Positions 36,583 through 44,054 of a stretch of DNA of 64,000 nt are shown here, in pieces. The position numbers were made by a program, and so were the translations under genes. The stretch lies in contig NZ_JARRIR010000009.1 of NCBI RefSeq assembly GCF_029601685.1, positions 124,001 through 188,000 on the forward strand. Reading direction: 5' to 3'. The notes under the pieces were generated by a model. That model saw nothing but the letters and a program-made list of their open reading frames with translations, did no database searches and was not told where the DNA came from. Source of the DNA: Metarhizobium sp017305935 (GTDB lineage: Bacteria; Pseudomonadota; Alphaproteobacteria; Rhizobiales; Rhizobiaceae). How positions within the stretch are numbered: the first letter of the stretch is position 1; each line of letters begins with the position of its first letter.

Positions 36583-36936
36583 TCATTCCGTCGCCGCGCC
36601 GGCAAACTGATCGAAGGCGCGCAGCGCATCCGCCGCATACATCAGCGCCGGGCCGCCGCCCATGTAGACGCACATGCCGAGAACCTCTGCCACCTCCTCC
36701 CGCGTCGCGCCCATCCGGTGCAGCGCCTTGGCATGAAAGCCAATGCAGCCATCGCAATGCTGCGTGACGCCGATGGCCAGCGCGATCATCTCCTTGGTCC
36801 TGGCATCGACCGCGCCATCGGCGCCCGCCGATTTCGACAGGCCGGAAAAGGCCTGCATCGTCTGCGGCACGAGTTGGCGCATCTCGGCGGTATAGGCGGA
36901 GATATCGCGGGTGATGGCGGCGTAATCCTTGGTCAT
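36583..36936 (-). CDS. AhpD-like carboxymuconolactone decarboxylase-family protein
   Basis: A 117-residue all-helical protein. The active-site motif is the CxxC pair plus histidine in THQHCDGCIGFH-type form (QHCDGCIGFHAKAL), as in AhpD alkylhydroperoxidases, so a thiol-peroxidase or disulfide role is likely. ATG 36936 has AAGGAAAG at good spacing; the ATG 15 bases upstream does not. It is divergent from an ArsR regulator of the persulfide-sensing type and is probably co-regulated with it through a shared palindrome. Confidence 0.88.
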   Translation of the reverse strand: MTKDYAAITRDISAYTAEMRQLVPQTMQAFSGLSKSAGADGAVDARTKEMIALAIGVTQHCDGCIGFHAKALHRMGATREEVAEVLGMCVYMGGGPALMYAADALRAFDQFAGAATE

Positions 36937-36949
36937 GTCGCTTTCCTTC

Positions 36950-36989
36950 ACAATTCATATTTTTATGATATTATCTTCTTATGAATTGT
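36950..36989. promoter_or_regulatory. ArsR-type operator region between ahpD-like and arsR genes
   Basis: Perfect 10-bp inverted arms ACAATTCATA (36950-36959) and TATGAATTGT (36980-36989), and an inner palindrome TCATA-N4-TATGA at 36955-36968. The 65-base gap is A/T rich against a GC-rich background and must hold both divergent promoters, so a repressor bound here would act on both. Confidence 0.7.
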
Positions 36990-37001
36990 AAAGGAGCAGC
37001 C

Positions 37002-37319
37002 ATGAGCTTTCCCACCGACATGACCGGGATGGCGGACAAGGCGGATACGGTCTCGGCCTTCCTCAAGGGGCTCGCCAACGGCCACCGCCTGATGATCCTC
37101 TGCCACCTGTCGCAGGGCGAATGCAGCGTCGGCGCGTTGATCGAGGCGACCGGCCTTGCCCAGACCTCGATGTCGCAGCATCTCGCCAAGCTCAAAAGCG
37201 AGGGGCTGGTCAACTGCCGCCGCGACCACCGCACCCTCCATTATTTCATCGACCATCCGGCGGTGCTGGAAATCATGACCGTGCTCTACCGCCATTTCTG
37301 CGGAAAGGATCAAGACTGA
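37002..37319 (+). CDS. ArsR-family persulfide-type sensor (SqrR/BigR-like)
   Basis: A 105-residue winged-helix repressor. The recognition helix lies in TGLAQTSMSQHLAKLKSEGLV. Cys34 (in LMILCHLSQGE) and Cys100 (in YRHFCGKD) are 66 residues apart, which is the same spacing as the Cys41-Cys107 pair in Rhodobacter SqrR and Cys42-Cys108 in BigR, where the pair forms a di- or polysulfide bridge in response to reactive sulfur. Two further cysteines (41 and 72) are present. The start at 37002 has AAGGAG directly upstream. It overlaps a rhodanese gene by one base, which supports a sulfur-related signal. Confidence 0.86.
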   Translation: MSFPTDMTGMADKADTVSAFLKGLANGHRLMILCHLSQGECSVGALIEATGLAQTSMSQHLAKLKSEGLVNCRRDHRTLHYFIDHPAVLEIMTVLYRHFCGKDQD

Positions 37320-37810
37320 TGCCCGATGTGAAAACCATGACGCCCATGGCTGCCGCCAATGCCGTCCGGGCGGGCTCCGCCCTGCTGATCGACGTGCGCG
37401 AGCCCGACGAATTCCGCGCCGAGCGTATCCCGCTGGCGGTCTCCGCGCCGTTGTCCTGCCTGCCCGGCCTGCTGGCGGAGATGACGCTGGGCGACGAACG
37501 GCCGATCATCTTCCAATGCCAGAAGGGCGGCCGTTCGGCGAGGGCCTGCGCCCTTGCAATAGAGCGGATCGGCGGCAGGCCGATCTACAATCTCGCCGGC
37601 GGTATCGAGGACTGGAAGGCCGCAGGCCTGCCGGTCGCCGGCGCTCCATCGAATGCCCCGGCCGGCATCCCGTTCTTCCGGCGGATGCAGATCGTCGTCG
37701 GCACGCTGGTGTTTCTCTCGGTCCTCGTCGGCTATGCCGGTTATGGCGCCGGCTTTGCCGTCGCCGGCTTCTTCGGCGCCATGCTCGCCCTTGCCAGCGC
37801 CGCCGGCTGA
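37319..37810 (+). CDS. Rhodanese fused to a two-helix membrane domain (YgaP-like)
   Basis: A 163-residue protein. The rhodanese domain (about 8-108) has LIDVREPDEFRAERI and the active-site loop QCQKGGRSARA, with Cys as persulfide carrier. Two transmembrane helices (about 122-160, QIVVGTLVFLSVLVGYAGYG and GFAVAGFFGAMLALASA) form a DUF2892-like tail. E. coli YgaP has this architecture. The start is read from TGATG overlap with the arsR stop. Role: membrane-bound sulfurtransferase that deals with reactive sulfur, under control of the overlapping repressor. Confidence 0.9.
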   Translation: MPDVKTMTPMAAANAVRAGSALLIDVREPDEFRAERIPLAVSAPLSCLPGLLAEMTLGDERPIIFQCQKGGRSARACALAIERIGGRPIYNLAGGIEDWKAAGLPVAGAPSNAPAGIPFFRRMQIVVGTLVFLSVLVGYAGYGAGFAVAGFFGAMLALASAAG

Positions 37811-37877
37811 TGCGGCCCGGCAATGCCGGTGCGATGCCTGCCCTGCAACCGGTCGCGCCGCCCGGCCGGCCCGAAAC

Positions 37878-38726
37878 TCACCCCGCCAGAAGATCGGCCA
37901 TGATGGCGATGATCCGGCGATGCTGGCGGGCGTGGCGGGTGCGCAACGAGGTGGCGGCGTAGACGATCTGGGCAATCGGCGGCGCGTCGGCCACCAACCG
38001 CGCCGTGCCTTCGGCCTGCAATTCGGCGGCGGTCGCGGCCGTGACATAAGCGGCTCCGCCGAGGCTGCGCAGCAGGCCGGCGATCGCCATGTTCTGGCCG
38101 AGCGCCAGCGGCGCCGCCGACAGATGCGGCAGCGCGAGGCGGTGGGCGCGGTCGAAGGCCGGCGAATAGACTGCTTGAATATACTGTTCCGGGCGGATGC
38201 CGGCGATGCCGGTCTCCGCGGTCGAAACCAGCAGATACGGCATTTCGCCGATGCGCTCGTAATGCAGGTCCGGCAGGTAATGTGGCGTGTAGAGGATGGC
38301 GAGATCGAGATCGCCGGCCCCGAGATCGCGGTTCATCTGGCCGGAATAATCCACCTCCACGTAAAGGGAGATTTCCGGCAGGTCGGCGCGGATGGCGGCG
38401 AGCCAGCGACCGGCCAGCCGCTCGGCGACGTCATGCTGCACGCCGATGCGCATCGAGCGCTCATAGGCGCCCGCACTTTCCACCGCCCGCGCCGCCTCGT
38501 GCCACTGGTGTTGCAGGGCGCGGGCATGGTCGAGGAAACGCAGGCCCGAGGCGGTGGGCGCCGTGCCGCCCTTGTTGCGGGTGAAAAGCTTGCGGTTGAA
38601 CGTCGCCTCCAGCGCTTTGATGCGATGCGAGACGGTCGATTGCGTCAGGTTCAGCCGCTCGGCGGTGCGGTTGAAGCTACGCGTCTCCATCAGGTCGAGG
38701 AAGGTTTCGATGAGTTCGATCTGCAT
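37878..38726 (-). CDS. LysR-family regulator divergent from the demethylase operon
   Basis: A 282-residue LysR regulator. The helix-turn-helix reads RSFNRTAERLNLTQSTVSHRIKALE. The effector domain begins near residue 92 (MRIGVQHDVAERLAG) and contains DLDLAILYTPHYLPDLHYERIGEMPYLLV. It is 142 bases from the divergent FAD/GcvT genes, and three palindromes lie in that gap, so it is the likely local regulator. It is somewhat shorter than the usual 295-310 residues, because the C-terminal end lacks the final helix. Confidence 0.87.
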   Translation of the reverse strand: MQIELIETFLDLMETRSFNRTAERLNLTQSTVSHRIKALEATFNRKLFTRNKGGTAPTASGLRFLDHARALQHQWHEAARAVESAGAYERSMRIGVQHDVAERLAGRWLAAIRADLPEISLYVEVDYSGQMNRDLGAGDLDLAILYTPHYLPDLHYERIGEMPYLLVSTAETGIAGIRPEQYIQAVYSPAFDRAHRLALPHLSAAPLALGQNMAIAGLLRSLGGAAYVTAATAAELQAEGTARLVADAPPIAQIVYAATSLRTRHARQHRRIIAIMADLLAG

Positions 38727-38754
38727 GTTGCAAAACCCGATACGATAGGCGTTT

Positions 38755-38826
38755 TTGCCGTGGTCACGGCAATCTAATCGAATTCTTCGATCAATAAAGC
38801 CGTTTCCGCCGCTTGATGCGCATCAA
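38755..38826. promoter_or_regulatory. Three palindromes in the lysR/oxidoreductase divergent promoter
   Basis: TTGCCGTG-GT-CACGGCAA at 38755-38772, ATCGAA-TTC-TTCGAT at 38777-38791 (with a T-N11-A LysR core at 38778-38790), and the perfect 14-mer TTGATGCGCATCAA at 38813-38826. LysR proteins often use one strong and one weaker site in such gaps. Which of these is bound is not shown. Confidence 0.62.
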
Positions 38827-38868
38827 TTTCATTGCCAAGACTTGTGCGCAAAACAAGGGAACGAATGC

Positions 38869-41319
38869 ATGTCGGAATTGCCCTCCTCCGCCCGGGTCGT
38901 CATCATCGGTGGCGGCGCCGTCGGCGCCTCGGCGCTCTATCATCTCGCCAAGGCCGGCTGGACCGATTGCGTGCTGCTGGAAAAGAACGAACTGACCGCC
39001 GGCTCCACCTGGCATGCGGCCGGCAACGTGCCGACCTTCTCCGCCTCCTGGTCGATCATGAACATGCAGCGCTATTCCGCCTCGCTGTATCGCGAGCTGG
39101 GCGCGCTGGTCGATTACCCCATGAACTATCATATCACCGGCTCGATCCGCCTCGGCCATTCGAAGGAGCGGCTGCAGGAGTTCAAGCGCGTCGTCGGGAT
39201 GGGGCGTTACCAGGGCATGGATCTCGACATCCTCTCGCCGGAGGAGATCAGGAGCCGCTATCCCTTCCTCGAAACCCACGACCTGACCGGCGCGCTCTAC
39301 GACCCCTATGACGGCGACATCGATCCCGCGCAGTTGACGCAGGCCTTGGCAAAAGGCGCGCGCGACCTGGGCGCGAAAATCATCCGTTTCTGTCCCGTCA
39401 CCGCTGCGCGTCGGGAAAACGACGAATGGGTGCTGACGACGCCGAAGGGCGAGATCCGCTGCGAATATGTCGTCAATGCCGCCGGCTATTACGCCCGCGA
39501 AGTCGGAAAATTGTTCGGCCGCGACGTGCCGATGATGGTGATGAGCCATCAATACATGCTGTTCGAGGAGATCCCCGAACTCGCCGCCTGGACGAAAGAG
39601 GTCGGCCACAAGCTGCCGCTGCTGCGCGACGTCGACAGCTCCTATTACCTGCGGCAGGAAAAATCGGGCATGAATCTCGGCCCCTACGAGAAGAATTGCC
39701 GGGCGCATTGGGTGACCGAGGACGACCCGATGCCGGAGGATTTCTCCTTCCAGCTTTTCCCGGACGACCTCGAACGGCTGGAATGGTATCTGAACGATGC
39801 GGTCGAGCGCGTGCCGATCCTCGGCACCGCCGGCCTGTCGCGAGTCATCAACGGCCCGATCCCCTACGCGCCCGACGGCAATCCGCTGATCGGCCCGATG
39901 CCGGGCGTGCCCAATGCCTTCGAGGCCTGCGTCTTCACCTTCGGCATCTGCCAGGCCGGCGGGGCCGGCAAGGTGTTGGCCGAATGGATCACCGAAGGGC
40001 AGACGGAGTGGGACATGTGGTCCTGCGATCCGCGCCGCTACACGGATTTCGCCGCCGACCCGGATTATTGCGTCGCCAAGGGCATGGAAATCTACGGCCA
40101 TGAATATGCGATGCATTTTCCCAAGCATTACTGGCCGGCCGGTCGCGACAAGAAACTGTCGCCGATCCATGACCGCATCGCCGCCCTCGGCGCGCAGTTC
40201 AAGCCTTACAACGGCTGGGAACGGGCCATGTGGTATGCCAAGCCCGGCGACGATACCTCCGAAGAATCCACGCAAACCTGGAACCGCGAGGGGCCGTGGA
40301 ACCCGCGCATCCGCGAGGAATGCCTCGCCGTACGCGATGCCGCCGGCATTCTCGATCTGCCGGGCTTCTCGCGCTTCCGCGTCAAGGGCGAAGGCGCGAC
40401 CGAATGGCTGTCGACGCTGACGACCGGCAAACTGCCGAAGCCGGGCCGCATCGGCCTTGCCTATTTCGCCGACGACAAGGGCCGCATCGTCACCGAAATG
40501 TCGGTGATGATGCTCGCCGACGATTTCCTCTTCCTGATCACCGCCGCCACGGCGCAATGGCATGACCGCGACTGGCTGCTGAAGCACATGCCGGCCGATG
40601 CCAAATTCACGCTCGACGACGTCAGCGACGCCTTCACCTGCCAGATTCTGACAGGCCCGAAATCGCGCGACATCCTCGCCGAAGTCACCGATGCTGATCT
40701 CGGTAAGGGATGGCTGACGCATCAGTCGGCGCAGATCGCCGGTATCTGGTGCCAGCTCGTGCGTGTTTCCTTTGCCGGCGAACTCGGCTGGGAGATTCAC
40801 ACCAAGGTCGAGGATACGCCCGCCGTCTTCGATGCCGTCTGGGCGGCCGGGCAAAAACATGGCCTGAAACCCTTCGGCATGGAGGCGCTGGACAGCTTGC
40901 GCATCGAAAAGGGCTATCGCGCCTGGAAGGGCGATCTTTCCACCGATTACACCGTGCTGCAGGGTGGGCTTCAGCGTTTTGTCGATTGGGGCAAACCCGA
41001 TTTCAAGGGCAAGGCGGCGCTGGAGCGCGAAAAGCAGCAGGGCGTGGCGAAACGCTTCGTCACCCTCGTCGTCGCATCAGGCGATTGCGACGCGCCCTAC
41101 ATGTCGACGCTCTGGCATGACGGACAGGTGGTCGGCGAGACGACCTCGGGCAATTGGGGCCACCGCGTCGAAAAATCGATCGCGCTCGGCATGCTGCGCG
41201 CCGATCTGGCGGTGCCGGGCACGCGGGTCGAGGTGGAAATTTTCGGGGAGCGTTATCCGGCGGTGGTGCAGGAAGACCAGCCGCTCTGGGATGCGAAAAA
41301 TGAAAGACTGAGGGCTTGA
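38869..41319 (+). CDS. FAD/GcvT oxidoreductase of the dimethylglycine/sarcosine dehydrogenase family, copy 1
   Basis: An 816-residue two-part enzyme. The N-terminal FAD domain (about 8-380) starts VVIIGGGAVGASALYHLAKAG, and GSTWHAAG contains the histidine that carries FAD covalently in this family. The C-terminal folate-binding part (GCV_T, about 420-810) ends in LRVEVEIFG-type sequence. Such enzymes demethylate secondary or tertiary N-methyl amines and pass the carbon to tetrahydrofolate. At the position of the conserved folate-domain aspartate of copy 2 (GGIESDLTV) this copy has GRIVTEMSV, so Asp is Glu. AAGGGA lies upstream of ATG 38869. The substrate is unknown. Confidence 0.88.
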   Translation: MSELPSSARVVIIGGGAVGASALYHLAKAGWTDCVLLEKNELTAGSTWHAAGNVPTFSASWSIMNMQRYSASLYRELGALVDYPMNYHITGSIRLGHSKERLQEFKRVVGMGRYQGMDLDILSPEEIRSRYPFLETHDLTGALYDPYDGDIDPAQLTQALAKGARDLGAKIIRFCPVTAARRENDEWVLTTPKGEIRCEYVVNAAGYYAREVGKLFGRDVPMMVMSHQYMLFEEIPELAAWTKEVGHKLPLLRDVDSSYYLRQEKSGMNLGPYEKNCRAHWVTEDDPMPEDFSFQLFPDDLERLEWYLNDAVERVPILGTAGLSRVINGPIPYAPDGNPLIGPMPGVPNAFEACVFTFGICQAGGAGKVLAEWITEGQTEWDMWSCDPRRYTDFAADPDYCVAKGMEIYGHEYAMHFPKHYWPAGRDKKLSPIHDRIAALGAQFKPYNGWERAMWYAKPGDDTSEESTQTWNREGPWNPRIREECLAVRDAAGILDLPGFSRFRVKGEGATEWLSTLTTGKLPKPGRIGLAYFADDKGRIVTEMSVMMLADDFLFLITAATAQWHDRDWLLKHMPADAKFTLDDVSDAFTCQILTGPKSRDILAEVTDADLGKGWLTHQSAQIAGIWCQLVRVSFAGELGWEIHTKVEDTPAVFDAVWAAGQKHGLKPFGMEALDSLRIEKGYRAWKGDLSTDYTVLQGGLQRFVDWGKPDFKGKAALEREKQQGVAKRFVTLVVASGDCDAPYMSTLWHDGQVVGETTSGNWGHRVEKSIALGMLRADLAVPGTRVEVEIFGERYPAVVQEDQPLWDAKNERLRA

Positions 41320-41323
41320 GGCG

Positions 41324-43774
41324 ATGAAGGCTATTCCCAGCAAAGCAAGGGCCGTCATCATCGGCGGCGGCGTATCGGGCTGTTCGGTGGCCTATCATCT
41401 GGCCAAGCTCGGCTGGACCGACGTGGTGCTCTTGGAGCGCAAGCAACTCACCTCAGGCACGACCTGGCATGCGGCCGGCCTGATCGGCCAGCTGCGGGCC
41501 TCGCAGAACATGACGAGGCTCGCCAAATATTCCGCCGACCTCTACGTCAAGCTGGAGGCCGAAACCGGCATCGGCACCGGCATGAAGCAGAACGGCTCGA
41601 TGACCGTGGCGCTGACCGACGAGCGGAAAGAGGAAATCTACCGCCAGGCCTCGCTCGCCCGCGCCTTCGATGTCGATGTGCGCGAGATCTCGGTCGATGA
41701 GGTCAAGGCCATGTATCCGCATCTCAACACGGCGGATGTGAAGGCGGCGGTGCATCTGCCGCTCGACGGCCAATGCGATCCGGCCAACATCGCCATGGCC
41801 TTGGCAAAAGGCGCGCGCCAGAACGGCGCGACGGTGATCGAGGGCGTCACCGTGCTCTCGGTGCAGCAGAAGGACGGCCGCGTCACCGGCGTCACCTGCG
41901 AGCAAGCAGGCGAAATCTACACCATCGAAACCGAAAACGTCGTCAATGCCGGCGGCATGTGGGGCCGCGATCTCGCCGCGCAATCCGGCGTCACCGTGCC
42001 CTTGCATGCCTGCGAGCATTTCTACATCGTCACCGAGCCGATCCCCAATCTCAAGCAGCTCCCTGTGCTGCGCGTGCCGGATGAATGCACCTATTACAAG
42101 GAGGATGCCGGCAAGATGCTGATCGGCGCCTTCGAGCTGAAGGCCAAGCCGTGGCCGGCCAAGGGCGAAAAGATCCGCGCCGATTTCTGCTTCGATCAGT
42201 TGCCGGAGGATTTTGACCACTTCCAGCCGATCCTCGAAAACGCCATCAATCGCATGCCGATGCTGGAGACGGCCGGCATCCACACCTTCTTCAACGGCCC
42301 GGAAAGCTTCACCCCCGACGACCGCTATTACCTCGGCGAAGCGCCGGAGCTCAAAGGTTACTGGGTCGCGGCCGGCTATAACTCCATCGGCATCGTCTCC
42401 TCCGGCGGCGCCGGTATGGCGCTGGCGCAATGGATGAACGACGGCGAAGCCCCCTTCGACCTCTGGGAAGTCGATATCCGCCGCGCCCAGCCCTTCCAGA
42501 AGAACCGCACCTATCTGCGCGAACGCGTCTCGGAAACGCTAGGGCTGCTCTATGCCGACCATTTCCCCTATCGCCAGATGGCGACCGCCCGCGGCGTGCG
42601 GCGCACGCCGCTGCATGAGCACCTGAAGGCGCGCGGCGCCGTCTTCGGCGAAGTGGCCGGCTGGGAGCGCGCCAACTGGTTTGCAAAACCCGGCCAGGAA
42701 CGCGAATACCGCTATAGCTGGCAGCGGCAGAACTGGTTCGAGAACCAGCGCGAGGAACATCTGGCGGTCCGCAACGGCGTCGGCTTCTTCGACATGACCT
42801 CCTTCGGCAAGATCCGCGTCGAGGGCCGCGATGCCATGGCTTTTCTCAACCGCATCTGCGCCAACCAGATCGACGTCGAGCCCGGCCGCATCGTCTATAC
42901 GCCGCTGTTGAACCAACGCGGCGGCATCGAAAGCGACCTGACGGTCACAAGGCTTTCGGAAATGGGTTTCCTGCTGGTCGTGCCCGGCGCAACGCTGCAA
43001 CGCGATCTTTATTGGCTTCGCAGGCATCTCAACGACGAATTCGTTGTTATCACCGATGTCACATCAGCCGAATCGGTGCTTTGCGTCATGGGGCCGAAGG
43101 CGCGCGAGCTGATGAGCCGTGTCAGCCCCGACGATTTCTCCAACGAAGCGCATCCCTTCGGCACGGCGCGCGAGATCGAGATCGGCATGGGCCTCGCCCG
43201 CGCCCATCGCGTCACCTATGTCGGCGAGCTCGGCTGGGAACTTTACGTTTCCTCCGACCAGACCGCCCATGTCTTTGAGACGCTGGAAGAGGCGGGAAGC
43301 GATCTGGGCTTAAAACTCTGCGGCATCCATACGCTGGATAGCTGCCGCATCGAAAAGGCCTTCCGCCATTTCGGCCATGACATCACTGACGAGGACCATG
43401 TGCTGGAAGCTGGCCTCGGCTTTGCGGTGAAGACGGCCAAGGGCGACTTCATCGGCCGCGACGCCGTGCTGCGCAAGAAGGAGGCGGGGCTGAAGCGCCG
43501 GCTGGTGCAGTTCAAGCTCACCGATCCGCAGCCGCTGCTGTTCCACAACGAGGCGCTGGTGCGCGACGGAAAAATCGTCTCGACCATCACCTCGGGCAAT
43601 TACGGTCATTATCTCGGCGGCGCCATCGGCCTCGGCTACGTGCCCTGCGAAGGCGAAAGCGCCGATCAGGTGCTCGCCTCGTCCTACGAGATCGAAATCG
43701 CCGGCACGCGCGTCAAGACCGAGGCCTCGCTGGCGCCGATGTACGATCCGAAGTCGGAGCGAGTCAGGATGTAG
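41324..43774 (+). CDS. FAD/GcvT oxidoreductase of the dimethylglycine/sarcosine dehydrogenase family, copy 2
   Basis: An 816-residue paralogue of the gene four bases upstream, with the same length and layout. FAD domain: AVIIGGGVSGCSVAYHLAKLGW and GTTWHAAGLIGQLRASQNMTRL, close to the classical dimethylglycine/sarcosine dehydrogenase motif including the flavin-linked histidine. Folate domain: YTPLLNQRGGIESDLTVTR keeps the conserved aspartate, and GELGWELYV is typical. TTGAGG precedes ATG 41324. The two proteins differ strongly in the segment after HAAG (NVPTFSASWSIMN versus LIGQLRASQNMTR), so they probably use different substrates or successive steps. Confidence 0.88.
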   Translation: MKAIPSKARAVIIGGGVSGCSVAYHLAKLGWTDVVLLERKQLTSGTTWHAAGLIGQLRASQNMTRLAKYSADLYVKLEAETGIGTGMKQNGSMTVALTDERKEEIYRQASLARAFDVDVREISVDEVKAMYPHLNTADVKAAVHLPLDGQCDPANIAMALAKGARQNGATVIEGVTVLSVQQKDGRVTGVTCEQAGEIYTIETENVVNAGGMWGRDLAAQSGVTVPLHACEHFYIVTEPIPNLKQLPVLRVPDECTYYKEDAGKMLIGAFELKAKPWPAKGEKIRADFCFDQLPEDFDHFQPILENAINRMPMLETAGIHTFFNGPESFTPDDRYYLGEAPELKGYWVAAGYNSIGIVSSGGAGMALAQWMNDGEAPFDLWEVDIRRAQPFQKNRTYLRERVSETLGLLYADHFPYRQMATARGVRRTPLHEHLKARGAVFGEVAGWERANWFAKPGQEREYRYSWQRQNWFENQREEHLAVRNGVGFFDMTSFGKIRVEGRDAMAFLNRICANQIDVEPGRIVYTPLLNQRGGIESDLTVTRLSEMGFLLVVPGATLQRDLYWLRRHLNDEFVVITDVTSAESVLCVMGPKARELMSRVSPDDFSNEAHPFGTAREIEIGMGLARAHRVTYVGELGWELYVSSDQTAHVFETLEEAGSDLGLKLCGIHTLDSCRIEKAFRHFGHDITDEDHVLEAGLGFAVKTAKGDFIGRDAVLRKKEAGLKRRLVQFKLTDPQPLLFHNEALVRDGKIVSTITSGNYGHYLGGAIGLGYVPCEGESADQVLASSYEIEIAGTRVKTEASLAPMYDPKSERVRM

Positions 43775-43792
43775 GTCAAGGCTGGCGCAGGC

Positions 43793-43975
43793 TCCCTCAT
43801 CCGGCCTGCCGGCCACCTTCTCCCCGTTGGGGAGAAGGGAGATATAGGAACCGCAGCATTCCCTCTCCGCATAGGAAGGGCCAGTGACATTCCCGTCTCT
43901 TCATCGCCCCAGAGACGGGAAGCCTTCGCCACATCCCCTTCTCCCCTCGGGGAGAAGGTGGCCGACAGGCCGGTT
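43793..43975. repeat. RIME-like modules, copy C, in inverted pair around a hairpin
   Basis: Left module CCCTCATCCGGCCTGCCGG followed by CCACCTTCTCCCC-N3-GGGGAGAAGGG (43793-43839); right module CCCCTTCTCCCC-N2-GGGGAGAAGG then TGGCCGACAGGCCGG (43934-43975), which is the left module inverted. Between them a perfect 10-bp stem TCCCGTCTCT / AGAGACGGGA (43891-43900 with 43911-43920) is found. The whole fills most of the 280-base gap ahead of the Rieske gene. Confidence 0.7.
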
Positions 43976-44054
43976 AAGGGCTTGGCACAATGCATCGATA
44001 CCCGCGCGCCGGAACGCGACACCATTCCGGCCTGTTCTTCCAAGGAGACAACCC

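Noticed and set aside
38791..40860. 689-codon minus-strand frame
   Set aside because: Antisense of the first FAD/GcvT gene, which has clear family motifs.
43793..43975. Terminal inverted repeats of an insertion sequence
   Set aside because: The inverted modules enclose less than 100 bases, with no transposase frame; the same modules occur singly elsewhere, so a mosaic repeat is the better reading.
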